NCBI GenBank assembly: GCA_025354565.1
Contig: JANXMQ010000111.1
Coordinates: 1 to 64,000, forward strand
Length of the DNA: 64,000 nucleotides
Source: Akkermansiaceae bacterium
GTDB lineage: Bacteria; Verrucomicrobiota; Verrucomicrobiia; Verrucomicrobiales; Akkermansiaceae
Direction: 5' to 3'
The translations under genes were made by a program, and so were the position numbers. Position 1 is the stretch's first letter. Each line of letters starts with the position of its first letter. Below, piece after piece: positions 15,980 to 24,042 of this stretch. The notes beneath the pieces are model-generated. The model saw nothing but the letters and a program-made list of their open reading frames with translations, was not told the DNA's origin and made no database searches.

Positions 15980-17869
15980 ATGCACCGCAGTTTCTCCCCC
16001 ACTCCATGGCTTTGCACTCCGGCGCTTGTCGCGGGCTTGCTCACCGCTTGTTCGTCCCCCACCGGCCCGCCCCGCGCGGATGCTGCGGGGTGGAACAACG
16101 CGACCCTACGCAGGACCCCGCTGCCGGATTTCATGCCAGATCCCTACGAGCCCGTGAACCGCGCGATGTGGGCGGCGAACAAGGGCATCCTCGTCGGCGT
16201 GATGGAACCCAGCGGTAAAGTTTATCGCACCGTGGTACCCAAGCCAGTCCGTGGTTCGATCAATGATTTCACCCGTAACATCATCTATCCAGGCCGCGTG
16301 GTGAATAACATGTTACAAGGCCGATGGGCCGGTGCGGGCGATGAAACTCTGCGCTTCATCACCAACACCACCGTGGGTGGCCTTGGGTTTTTCGACGTGG
16401 CCAGCAAGTGGAACATCCCTAAGTCCGAGGCGGATTTCGGTCAGACTTTTGGCAAATGGGGCTGGCAGCCGCATTCCTATGTGGTCCTGCCGTTTTTCGG
16501 CCCGAGTGATGACCGTCATGCCATCGGCCTAGCCGCTGATGAGTTCGCCGAGCCATGGAATTATAAATATCCATACACCCTGGCTTCTTACGGCACGACC
16601 TACAATCAGGTGACGGACAAAACTGCGGACGCTCTCCGGCTCAATCGCGTCGAGTCGGATTCCTATTCCTTGGTCAAATACGCGTGGACCTTTGGCAGCA
16701 TGGATCAGCAGCCGGACTGGCAACCGAATGGCCGACCCGACATCGCGACTTTGCAAACGCTCGGAGTCACCCGGTTTGCCTGTCAGGATCCGGAATTCCC
16801 CAGCAACGGACAGGAAATCAGCGTCCGCATTCCCAGCACCGGGCGAAACTTGAAATTCAATTACTGGCTACAAAAAAACCCCGCCCCGCTGGTCTATATT
16901 TCACCTGGCCTCAGTTCGCATCGGCTTTCCATGCAGACTCTGATTGTTGCTGAAAACCTCTATCTCAACGGTTTTTCAGTGGTTACCACCACCAGCGTGT
17001 TTCACCCGGAATTCATGGAAAATGCCTCCACCACCGCGCTCCCGATCTATCCGCCGGTGGACAGCCGAGATCTGTTAGTCGCGCTCACCGCCGCAGATCA
17101 CGCGCTGACAACCAAGTATCCCGGCAGGCTCGGCAAGCGTGCACTCGTCGGCTGCTCGATGGGCGGTTTTCTCACACTCCGCCTCGCCGCCTACGAAAAA
17201 TCCGCACCGCCAGAATTACTTCGCTTCGACCGCTACGTCGCCATTGATGCACCCGTGGATCTCATCCATGCAGCACGCCAAGTGGATGCCTTCCAGAACG
17301 CCCCCATGGCCTGGCCCGCTGCGAAACGCCAAGCCCTCGTGAACAACACCCTGCACAAGGCGACCCTGAGCGGAGCCCTGACATCACCTACCAACGCCGC
17401 GCCGCCATTCAGTGGAATCGAGTCAAAATACCTGATCGGCCTCACCTTCCGCGTCACGTTGCGGGACATCATTTTCAGCAGCCAGATGAGAAACAACATG
17501 GGCGTGATTCAAACTCCGCTGTCCACATGGCACCGGGAATCCGCCTATCAGGAAATCATGAATTATTCCTACAAAGACTATTTCTTCAAACTGGCCGTGC
17601 CATACTATCAGAAACAAGGACTGACCCTCGCGGATGTGACCCGCGAGGGCAATCTCAGGTCCTACGGCGACAAGCTACACGCCCAGCCCAAGCTCCGCCT
17701 GCTGGCCAATCGCAATGATTTCCTGCTCCCCGCCAAGGATCTCGCATGGCTGAAATCCACGTTTCCCGCCCCGCGCCTAACGGTTTTCCCTGATGGTGGA
17801 CACCTCGGAAATCTCAATGCCCCCGCCGTGCAAAACGCGATCCTCACGTCGCTTTCCGGCTTGAAATGA
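15980..17869 (+). CDS. MlaA-type lipoprotein fused to an alpha/beta hydrolase
   Basis: 629 residues. A lipoprotein signal ends at LTAC, so the protein is probably anchored in the outer membrane. Residues of about 50-250 are MlaA/VacJ: DPYEPVNRAMW, DFTRNIIYPGRVVNNMLQG, RFITNTTVGGLGFFDVA, FGQTFGKWGWQPHSY and VLPFFGPS. MlaA removes phospholipids from the outer leaflet. From about residue 285 an alpha/beta hydrolase follows with a full triad: Ser393 in GCSMGGF, Asp580 in ANRNDFL and His608 in DGGHLG. Normal MlaA has about 230-280 residues, so the fusion is unusual. A lipid esterase acting on lipids delivered by MlaA is an attractive inference. The frame is continuous. Confidence 0.88.
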   Translation: MHRSFSPTPWLCTPALVAGLLTACSSPTGPPRADAAGWNNATLRRTPLPDFMPDPYEPVNRAMWAANKGILVGVMEPSGKVYRTVVPKPVRGSINDFTRNIIYPGRVVNNMLQGRWAGAGDETLRFITNTTVGGLGFFDVASKWNIPKSEADFGQTFGKWGWQPHSYVVLPFFGPSDDRHAIGLAADEFAEPWNYKYPYTLASYGTTYNQVTDKTADALRLNRVESDSYSLVKYAWTFGSMDQQPDWQPNGRPDIATLQTLGVTRFACQDPEFPSNGQEISVRIPSTGRNLKFNYWLQKNPAPLVYISPGLSSHRLSMQTLIVAENLYLNGFSVVTTTSVFHPEFMENASTTALPIYPPVDSRDLLVALTAADHALTTKYPGRLGKRALVGCSMGGFLTLRLAAYEKSAPPELLRFDRYVAIDAPVDLIHAARQVDAFQNAPMAWPAAKRQALVNNTLHKATLSGALTSPTNAAPPFSGIESKYLIGLTFRVTLRDIIFSSQMRNNMGVIQTPLSTWHRESAYQEIMNYSYKDYFFKLAVPYYQKQGLTLADVTREGNLRSYGDKLHAQPKLRLLANRNDFLLPAKDLAWLKSTFPAPRLTVFPDGGHLGNLNAPAVQNAILTSLSGLK

Positions 17870-17948
17870 ACCCGCGCAGCGCCGGGAAATTTCTTTATGC
17901 GTCTTCGGACTTCCAAAAACCGCCCCCGCGCCTACGCTCGCTGGACTG

Positions 17949-19139
17949 ATGATGAAATTCACCCTGCTTTTCACGCTTTTCACCTGCCTTAGCGCTTGGG
18001 CGCAAGACGTGGCCACACCACCCGCCTCCGCCACCCCACCTGTCCCCGTCGCCCCGCCAGTGGTGATTCCCGACGACGGCATCCGTGTTTCGATCCTCGG
18101 CTATCACGACATCGCCGAGAAACAGCCGGAAACCGCGATGCGGATCCACACCTCGAAATTCCGCAAACAAATGGAGACCATCCAACAGCTCGGCTACAAG
18201 GTGATCTCTCTCGACGAGTTCAACGCTTGGAAAAAAGACGGCAAAACCATTCCCGCGAAGTCGCTCCTCATCACCTTCGACGACGGCTGGAAATCCGTTT
18301 ACACCGAGGCCTTCCCGGTTCTCAAACAACTCGGATTCCCGTTCACTATCTTCCTCTACAAAAACTACGTCGATGGCGGTGGCAAGGCGCTCACCACGCC
18401 GATGATTCAGGAAATGTTAGCCTCCGGCATTATGTCGATCGGCAGCCATTCGGTAAGCCATCCCTTTCCGATTGCGGTGAAGAATGCACAGAAAAAAGGC
18501 CCGGTCGTTTTCGATACCTATCTGCGCAATGAAATGGGCGAGTCGAAGCTGTTTCTTGAATCCAAATTTCCCGGGAAAATCACCACTTATGCCTTCCCCG
18601 GTGGATTCTATACTGAAGAAATGCTCAAACTCGGCAGCGAGTTGGGGTACAGTTATATGTTTACCGTAGTGCCTGGAAAAATCAAACGCGATCAGGCAAA
18701 CGAAACCCTCCACCGCTACATCGTCCAAGGAAACTATGACAAGATCTTTGAAATGGCCACCAGCTTCCGCGAAGGAGCCAGCGGCACCGAGCCGGTCGGA
18801 ATACTGCCCGGTCAGGTCCAGACCACTCCCTACCCCGTGCTGCCGGAAGCCGGAGCCGTCATCAATTCACGCCTCCCGGAAATTTCCGCAGATCTATCGA
18901 AAGTCGAGAAACTCAATCCCGCAACCCTCACCATGAAAATTTCCGGCTTCGGTGAGGTTCCCGCCAACTTCGCCGTGGCGTCAAAAAAATTCTCCTGGCA
19001 AGTCAATCGCCCCCTGCGCCAACCGTCATGCCAAGTCTCTATCACCTGGAAAGACAGCGCCGGCAAGGCTCCCGAAACTCCTCTCCACTGGACTTTCCAA
19101 ATCGACCGCGAATCTGCCTATTTGCCCGATGGAGAATAA
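17949..19139 (+). CDS. Exported polysaccharide deacetylase (NodB, CE4-like)
   Basis: 396 residues with a signal peptide (LLFTLFTCLSAWAQD) and a proline-rich linker. The NodB domain shows ILGYHDI, the catalytic TFDDGW, the metal-binding HSVSHP (H-x3-H) and YAFPGGFYTEE. Such enzymes remove N- or O-acetyl groups from cell wall or other polysaccharides, using a divalent metal. The last 100 residues form an unassigned beta-rich domain. ATG at 17949 is directly followed by another Met codon at 17952; either may be used. It precedes ffh by 26 bases on the same strand. Confidence 0.88.
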   Translation: MMKFTLLFTLFTCLSAWAQDVATPPASATPPVPVAPPVVIPDDGIRVSILGYHDIAEKQPETAMRIHTSKFRKQMETIQQLGYKVISLDEFNAWKKDGKTIPAKSLLITFDDGWKSVYTEAFPVLKQLGFPFTIFLYKNYVDGGGKALTTPMIQEMLASGIMSIGSHSVSHPFPIAVKNAQKKGPVVFDTYLRNEMGESKLFLESKFPGKITTYAFPGGFYTEEMLKLGSELGYSYMFTVVPGKIKRDQANETLHRYIVQGNYDKIFEMATSFREGASGTEPVGILPGQVQTTPYPVLPEAGAVINSRLPEISADLSKVEKLNPATLTMKISGFGEVPANFAVASKKFSWQVNRPLRQPSCQVSITWKDSAGKAPETPLHWTFQIDRESAYLPDGE

Positions 19140-19165
19140 TCTCAAATTTCAAATCATCAATTTAT

Positions 19166-20542
19166 ATGTTCTCTTCTCTATCAGACAGTCTCGACAAAAC
19201 CTTCCGCAACCTTCGTGGCGTCGGACGCATCTCGGAAAAAAACATCGCCGATGCGCTTCGGGATATTCGCATTGCCTTGTTAGAAGCCGATGTCGAATTC
19301 GGTGTGGCCAAGGATTTCATCGCGAAGGTGAAGGAGAAATCCCTCGGCGAGGATGTCCTCAAGTCGATCAAACCCGGCGAGCAAATCGTCAAAATTTTCC
19401 ATGACGAACTCGCGGCCCTGTTAGGCGGCGACCGGATCCCGCTCGACCTCAACCCGCCCGCCCGCATCCTCATCTGCGGCCTCAACGGTGCCGGTAAAAC
19501 CACCACCTCCGCCAAGCTCGCGAACCGGTTGAAAAAGGAAGGCCGCCGCCCGCTGCTCATTGCTTGCGACCTTTACCGCCCCGCCGCCATTGATCAGTTG
19601 GCGCTGCTCGCAAAACAGATCGACGTCCCGTGCTACACGCCGGAAGCCACGGAAACGGATGTCGTGAAAGTAGCCAAAGACGCTCTCATCTGGGCGGAAA
19701 AACAACAAGGAACCGTCCTCATTTTTGACACCGCTGGCCGTCAGGAAATCGACGAGCGCCTCGTTGCCGAACTCAAGCGCCTCCACGATTTCGTCAAGCC
19801 CAAGGAAACCCTGTTAGTCGCCGATTCCGCCACCGGCCAACAAGCCGTCTCGGTGGCCCAACACTTCAACGATGCCGTCGGCATCACCGGCATTATTCTC
19901 ACCAAACTCGACGGCGACGCCCGTGGTGGTGCGGCCCTCTCGATGCGCGCCGTCACCGGCAAGCCCATCAAATACGCGGGCGAGGGCGAGAAGTTAGATC
20001 AACTTTTCGAGTTCCACCCGGACCGTATGGCCGACCGGATTCTCGGCATGGGCGACATCGTCGGCATGGTCGAGCAGGTCGCCGACAAGGTGAACGAGGC
20101 GGACGCTATGCGCTCGATGAAGCGGATGCAGGAAGGAAAATTCGATTTCACCGACTTCCTCGATCAGATGAAAATGATCCAGAACCTCGGTCCGCTGGAA
20201 GGGCTGTTAGGCATGATGCCCGGCTTTAGCAAAATCAAAAAGCAGCTCCCCGCCGGTGCCTTCGATACGAAAAAAATCAAACGCACCGAGGCCATCGTGC
20301 TGTCGATGACGTTGCACGAACGCACCCGTCCGGAGATCATCAAGGGCTCCCGCCGCCAGCGCATCGCCGCCGGTTCCGGCACCAGCATTATGGAGGTCAA
20401 CCAGCTCATCAAACAATTCGGCGAAATGCGCAAAATGATGAAATCGCCTAACAAAATGAACGCCATGATGAAACAAATGGGCGGAGCGGGCGGCATGAAG
20501 GACATGATGAAAGGCCTCGGCGGGGGCAAGTTTCCGTTCTAA
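19166..20542 (+). CDS. ffh: Signal recognition particle protein Ffh
   Basis: 458 residues, normal for the SRP54 GTPase that binds 4.5S RNA and delivers membrane proteins to FtsY. The N-domain starts FSSLSDSLDKTFRNLRG. The G-domain has the P-loop GLNGAGKTTTSAKLA (from residue 105), DTAGRQ and TKLDGDARGGAAL. The Met-rich M-domain has GGAGGMKDMMKGLGGGKFPF at the end. I chose ATG 19166 over the longer frame from 19028, because the N-domain begins there and the extra residues only overlap the deacetylase in another frame. Confidence 0.97.
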   Translation: MFSSLSDSLDKTFRNLRGVGRISEKNIADALRDIRIALLEADVEFGVAKDFIAKVKEKSLGEDVLKSIKPGEQIVKIFHDELAALLGGDRIPLDLNPPARILICGLNGAGKTTTSAKLANRLKKEGRRPLLIACDLYRPAAIDQLALLAKQIDVPCYTPEATETDVVKVAKDALIWAEKQQGTVLIFDTAGRQEIDERLVAELKRLHDFVKPKETLLVADSATGQQAVSVAQHFNDAVGITGIILTKLDGDARGGAALSMRAVTGKPIKYAGEGEKLDQLFEFHPDRMADRILGMGDIVGMVEQVADKVNEADAMRSMKRMQEGKFDFTDFLDQMKMIQNLGPLEGLLGMMPGFSKIKKQLPAGAFDTKKIKRTEAIVLSMTLHERTRPEIIKGSRRQRIAAGSGTSIMEVNQLIKQFGEMRKMMKSPNKMNAMMKQMGGAGGMKDMMKGLGGGKFPF

Positions 20543-20993
20543 CCGGAGCGAGGCATTCATTCCTCCCGAAGCATGAAAAAATCCGCCTCCGGTAAAAAAT
20601 CCGCAGTTTCCACCAACTCTCGGCGAGCCGTCTCGATAGTTTTCACTCCAGATCTCTGGTATCACGAATCAAAGTCGCCATGCTCGAAAGGGATGGAAAT
20701 CACAATCCAGCGTCCAGCCCTATGCCATCCTCTTTTCACCCGGCGGCGATACATGCTCTCGGTCCCTTCCGCATTTCGACAGCGATCTGCCCGCTCGCTG
20801 CACTCATCGAGTTTTGTGTATGGTTCACGGATGACACATCAGTCATCTTGTGAGACTGCGGGGACTGGTACCCGAGAGATTCAACTGCATCGACGGGCTC
20901 AGCCCCAACTAACTGACATTCGCAGATTTTTTTCATCACACCCACCCGATCTCCAAGATTGACAACTCCACCAAAAACTGTTCGCATGAACTC
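20543..20993. other. Gap after ffh with the left edge of the second island
   Basis: No gene is supported. The plus-strand frame at 20573-20962 has no recognisable content and runs through a REP copy. The minus-strand frames are likewise unconvincing. The only clear element is the REP copy at 20847. Confidence 0.5.
20847..20867 (+). repeat. REP element of the second family, copy 1
   Basis: CTTGTGAGACTGCGGGGACT followed by G. Identical core to the copies at 22981 (inverted) and 24036 (same orientation). It marks the left side of the RM island. Confidence 0.85.
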
Positions 20994-22118
20994 GTGACCA
21001 CCAGCCCTCCAACCTTCGTCGATTTCTTTGCTGGCAGCGGCCTTGTCACCCAAGGAGCCAAGCACGCCTGCACCCCCGTTTGGTCGAACGACATCTGCTC
21101 CAAAAAGGCCGCCAGTTACATCGCCAATCACGGCGACGATCATTTTCACCTCGGTTCCATCGAGCAGGTCAGCGGAGCCACCATCCCCCACGGCGACATC
21201 GTCTGGGCCAGCTTCCCCTGCCAGGACCTCTCCCTCGCTGGCAAAATGGGCGGCCTTGCGGCCTCCCGCAGCGGCATGTTCTGGGAATGGCTCAGGGTTT
21301 TGGACGAAATGCCTGTCAAGCCGACTGTCATTGCCTTGGAAAATGTCGTCGGTCTGCTCTCCGCCAATGGCGGCGAGGATTTCCGTCTGCTCCACCAGGC
21401 CCTGCGCGAGCGTTCCTACAAGGTCGGCCCCATGCTTCTCGACGCCCGGCTCTGGGTCCCCCAATCCCGCCCCCGCGTCTTCGTCGTCGCCGTCCTCGAT
21501 TCCATCGACACCACCGCCCTCGAAGACCACGGCCCGAACTGGCTTCACCCCGAGGTAGTCCTTAAAGCCATCGCCCCGCTCGACGACGCTGTCTTCTGGT
21601 CCATGCCGCGTCCCAAAAAACGACCCAAGACCTTGTCCGAGATCATCGATTGGGAGGCTCCGGTTTTCGATGACCAGCGGAAACGCGAACTAATGTCGCT
21701 GATCGCCCCAAACCATAAAGAGCTGCTCAACAGGCTTCCTCTTCAGCAACGAGCTGTCTTTCCCGGCTATCGACGGACCCGCAAAGGCAAACAGACCCTC
21801 GAACTTCGCTTTGATAACACCTCCGGCTGCCTCCGCACCGCCGAGGGCGGCAGTAGCCGCCAATTTCTCATCCTTCACGATCAAGGCAGATGGGATGCCC
21901 GTCTCATCACCACCCGCGAAGCCGCCCGCCTGATGGGAGCTCCGGACAACTTCCGCCTTTCCCAATCTTATAACGAAGCCTACAGCGCCATGGGGGACGC
22001 CGTCGTCGTCCCCGTTGTGAAACACCTTGTAGAGCATCTGCTTTATCCCCTTGCAAGGCAGAATGGGAAAGCCATCCCAAATGGCAAAATTGGAAGCCTT
22101 CAAAGGCTTTTGTTGTGA
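20994..22118 (+). CDS. DNA (cytosine-5) methyltransferase of a type II RM system
   Basis: 374 residues with the C5 methylase motifs in order: FVDFFAGSGLVTQG (SAM binding, motif I), catalytic Cys76 in ASFPCQDLSLAGK (motif IV), Glu116 in ALENVVGLL (motif VI), QSRPRVFVV (motif VIII), a variable target recognition region, then a C-terminal motif X with YNEAYSAMGDAV. It protects host sites from the nuclease encoded downstream. I take GTG 20994 as start because no in-frame ATG lies near motif I; this is the weak point of the call. The stop codon overlaps the C-box that controls the next two genes. No GTTAG/CTAAC pentamer occurs in it, unlike the surrounding genome. Confidence 0.92.
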   Translation: MTTSPPTFVDFFAGSGLVTQGAKHACTPVWSNDICSKKAASYIANHGDDHFHLGSIEQVSGATIPHGDIVWASFPCQDLSLAGKMGGLAASRSGMFWEWLRVLDEMPVKPTVIALENVVGLLSANGGEDFRLLHQALRERSYKVGPMLLDARLWVPQSRPRVFVVAVLDSIDTTALEDHGPNWLHPEVVLKAIAPLDDAVFWSMPRPKKRPKTLSEIIDWEAPVFDDQRKRELMSLIAPNHKELLNRLPLQQRAVFPGYRRTRKGKQTLELRFDNTSGCLRTAEGGSSRQFLILHDQGRWDARLITTREAARLMGAPDNFRLSQSYNEAYSAMGDAVVVPVVKHLVEHLLYPLARQNGKAIPNGKIGSLQRLLL

Positions 22119-22143
22119 CTTAAAGTCCGTGGACTGCAAGACG
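22117..22143 (+). promoter_or_regulatory. C-box operator of the RM controller protein
   Basis: Left half-site GACTTAAAGTC, spacer CGTG and right half-site GACTGCAAGACG form the two-operator C-box with the central GTCCGTGGAC typical of controller proteins such as those of PvuII and AhdI. It lies 27 bases before the controller gene and overlaps the methylase stop codon. The left operator is more symmetric than the right, as expected for early activation and late repression. Confidence 0.8.
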
Positions 22144-22170
22144 TCAAGAATGTGATGCTTCACTCCAGAA

Positions 22171-22401
22171 ATGGATGAAGCCCTGCTCCTATCGAATTTT
22201 GGTAATTGCGTGAGAAATTCGAGGCTCGCCCTCGGTCTTTCCCAAGAAAAGCTCGCCTTTGATTGCGGTTTGGATCGCACCTACATCAGCAGTGTCGAGA
22301 GAGGAAAGCGCAACGTCAGCCTGATCAATATTTACAGGCTTGCCGGAGCGCTCGGCATTCCAGCCACGGAACTTCTCCCAGCAAAGGGAGGTTCCAAGTG
22401 A
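22171..22401 (+). CDS. XRE-family controller (C) protein of the RM system
   Basis: 76 residues, almost all a helix-turn-helix domain: SRLALGLSQEKLAFDCGLD, then RTYISSVERGKRNVSL and a C-terminal helix GIPATELL. Size, position and the adjacent C-box identify it as a controller protein. Such proteins activate their own gene and the endonuclease gene, delaying cutting until the new host is methylated. Its stop overlaps the GTG start of the nuclease gene by four bases (GTGA), so the two are translationally coupled. Confidence 0.9.
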   Translation: MDEALLLSNFGNCVRNSRLALGLSQEKLAFDCGLDRTYISSVERGKRNVSLINIYRLAGALGIPATELLPAKGGSK

Positions 22402-22943
22402 AGAGCCTCCATTATCGCGCCGCCTTTGATTTCTACAAAACGCACATCAATCGTTCCGATTTCTTCGCACTCCTCAAAGAGCACAATTTGAAGACGAGCG
22501 GCTCCGTCCCGTCAATCACTTGGGAGCTGTTCGGTTCCATTCTGACGGGGCAGAAAGGTAAGGGTGGCTACGGTGCTGACCTCGAAGGCATTGAAATCAA
22601 ATCTGCCATTGCAGGGAGCTCATTCGAATATCAATACCACCTCAACACTGGCCTTGATAAATTGAAAGAAGATCAGGTAGTCGATCATTTCTTCTGCTCC
22701 TATTCCGCTGACTACCAGTCATTTCAAGTCTATTTCGCGGACGGAAAATCGTTGTCGCCATTTTTCAGCAACTGGATTCCCCAATACCTTAAAAACTACA
22801 ACAAGGCCGAAAATGCCACTTCAGTGGAAGCCAGTGAACGTCGACAGCGTTTCCGACGATCAATACCCTTCGGTTGGGTATCAAAAAACGCGCGACTGGT
22901 CATGGAGGTAAAAGATGGAAAGCTTGTTCTTCCCCACCTCTAA
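22398..22943 (+). CDS. Type II restriction endonuclease, PD-(D/E)xK
   Basis: 181 residues starting at a GTG that overlaps the controller stop. The segment GYGADLEGIEIKSA gives Asp61, Glu66 and Lys68, a good D-x4-E-x-K active site. The flanking ITWELFGSILTGQKGKGG resembles the front of several short type II nucleases. It presumably cuts the site methylated by the upstream enzyme. I cannot name the specificity. The frame is complete and shows no damage. Confidence comes mainly from the M-C-R gene order and the C-box. Confidence 0.82.
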   Translation: MKSLHYRAAFDFYKTHINRSDFFALLKEHNLKTSGSVPSITWELFGSILTGQKGKGGYGADLEGIEIKSAIAGSSFEYQYHLNTGLDKLKEDQVVDHFFCSYSADYQSFQVYFADGKSLSPFFSNWIPQYLKNYNKAENATSVEASERRQRFRRSIPFGWVSKNARLVMEVKDGKLVLPHL

Positions 22944-22951
22944 GTTTGCCT

Positions 22952-22980
22952 CGTTGGGGTCGTTGGGGTCTCGTTGGGGT
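22952..22980 (+). repeat. Short tandem repeat before the REP copy
   Basis: CGTTGGGGT occurs three times (22952, 22961, 22972) and runs into the inverted REP copy. The GGGGT of the last unit is part of the REP consensus, so these look like partial REP duplications. Confidence 0.7.
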
Positions 22981-23000
22981 CAGTCCCCGCAGTCTCACAA
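22974..23000 (-). repeat. REP element of the second family, copy 2 (inverted)
   Basis: TTGGGGTCAGTCCCCGCAGT followed by CTCACAA, the exact reverse complement of the copy at 24036-24062. It sits 40 bases before the transposase start, so the two copies are inverted flanks of that gene. Confidence 0.88.
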
Positions 23001-23040
23001 AATGATTGACGTGTGATGATGTGAAACGCATTGTACCCCC

Positions 23041-24042
23041 ATGGCTAGGGCGCTACGTTTCGAATATCCTGGGGCGATTTATCATGTGATGGCTCGCGGG
23101 GACGGGGGGAAGACGGTTTTTGAAAACAAGGACGATTGCGAGGTGTTTCTTCATCGTCTCGGAGAAGCCTGCGGCAGTTGCGGGTGGCGGGTGCATGCCT
23201 GGGTGTTGATGGGCAACCACTTTCACCTGCTCCTGGAAACACCCCAAGCGAATCTGGTGGCGGGCATGAAATGGTTGCTGGGTGTTTTCAGCCAAGGCTG
23301 GAATCGAGCTCGCGGCCGCAAGGGGCACGTGTTCCAAGGTCGCTACAAATCGGTGCCGGTGAGCGGGAGCGACACGGATCGATATTATTTCCGCACTTTG
23401 GCGGATTACATCCATCTCAATCCCGCCCGCGCAGGGCTGGCCGGTGGACGGCACGGCAAACTGGCTGACTACCGTTGGAGCAGTCTGGCGTCGTATGCGC
23501 GGGGCACCGGGCCGGAATGGCTGGAGATGGGCCGCGTGCTGCAATCCTTCGAGCTGGCCAAAGACGGCAGGGGCAGGCGCGCCTATGTGGCATGGCTGGA
23601 GGCGAGAGCGGAAGCGGGAGGGGAAATCGGCGAGCAGGCCCAGGCTGCCATGAAGCGTGGGTGGTATTTGGGAGAAGACAGTTTCAAGGATCAGTTGCTA
23701 GGGCTGATGGAGAAATTGAAAGGCGGAAAAAGAACAAGACCGCGCAAAGGCACGGCGGAGAGTTGGCGGGATCACGGCGAGAGGGATGCCGAGGACTTGA
23801 TCTCACGTTATGCACCGGAGTTGGATTTGCCCACTGTCGGCAAGGAACTGAAGACCTTGCGCAAGGGGGATGAGCGCAAGGCGCTGCTGGCGGCTTTGCT
23901 GGTTCGGAAAACGACGGTGAGCCGGGAGTGGTTGGGGCAACGCTTGGGAATGGGGCATCCGGGATCGGTCAGCCGTATGCTGGGTGAGGTGAAAAGAAAT
24001 CGGAAACTGGCAAAACGGCTCAATGAACTCGATAACTTGTGA
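23041..24042 (+). CDS. Y1_Tnp (RAYT-like) transposase with C-terminal extension
   Basis: 333 residues. The N-terminal half is a Y1 transposase: RFEYPGAIYHVMARG at the start, HUH motif GNHFHLLLE (His60, His62), candidate catalytic Tyr102 in FQGRYKSV, and DYIHLNPARAGL. The C-terminal half (about 190-333) is charged and helical with VSREWLGQRLGMGHPGSVS, probably a DNA-binding helix-turn-helix. It is longer than and only distantly related to the RAYT at 4776. It is flanked by inverted copies of the second REP family. The frame is intact. Its last 20 bases contain the start codon of miaA. Confidence 0.88.
   Translation: MARALRFEYPGAIYHVMARGDGGKTVFENKDDCEVFLHRLGEACGSCGWRVHAWVLMGNHFHLLLETPQANLVAGMKWLLGVFSQGWNRARGRKGHVFQGRYKSVPVSGSDTDRYYFRTLADYIHLNPARAGLAGGRHGKLADYRWSSLASYARGTGPEWLEMGRVLQSFELAKDGRGRRAYVAWLEARAEAGGEIGEQAQAAMKRGWYLGEDSFKDQLLGLMEKLKGGKRTRPRKGTAESWRDHGERDAEDLISRYAPELDLPTVGKELKTLRKGDERKALLAALLVRKTTVSREWLGQRLGMGHPGSVSRMLGEVKRNRKLAKRLNELDNL

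Noticed and set aside
20573-20962. Plus-strand frame of 129 codons after ffh
   Set aside because: No recognisable sequence after the first lysine-rich residues, and it runs through a REP copy. Treated as non-coding.
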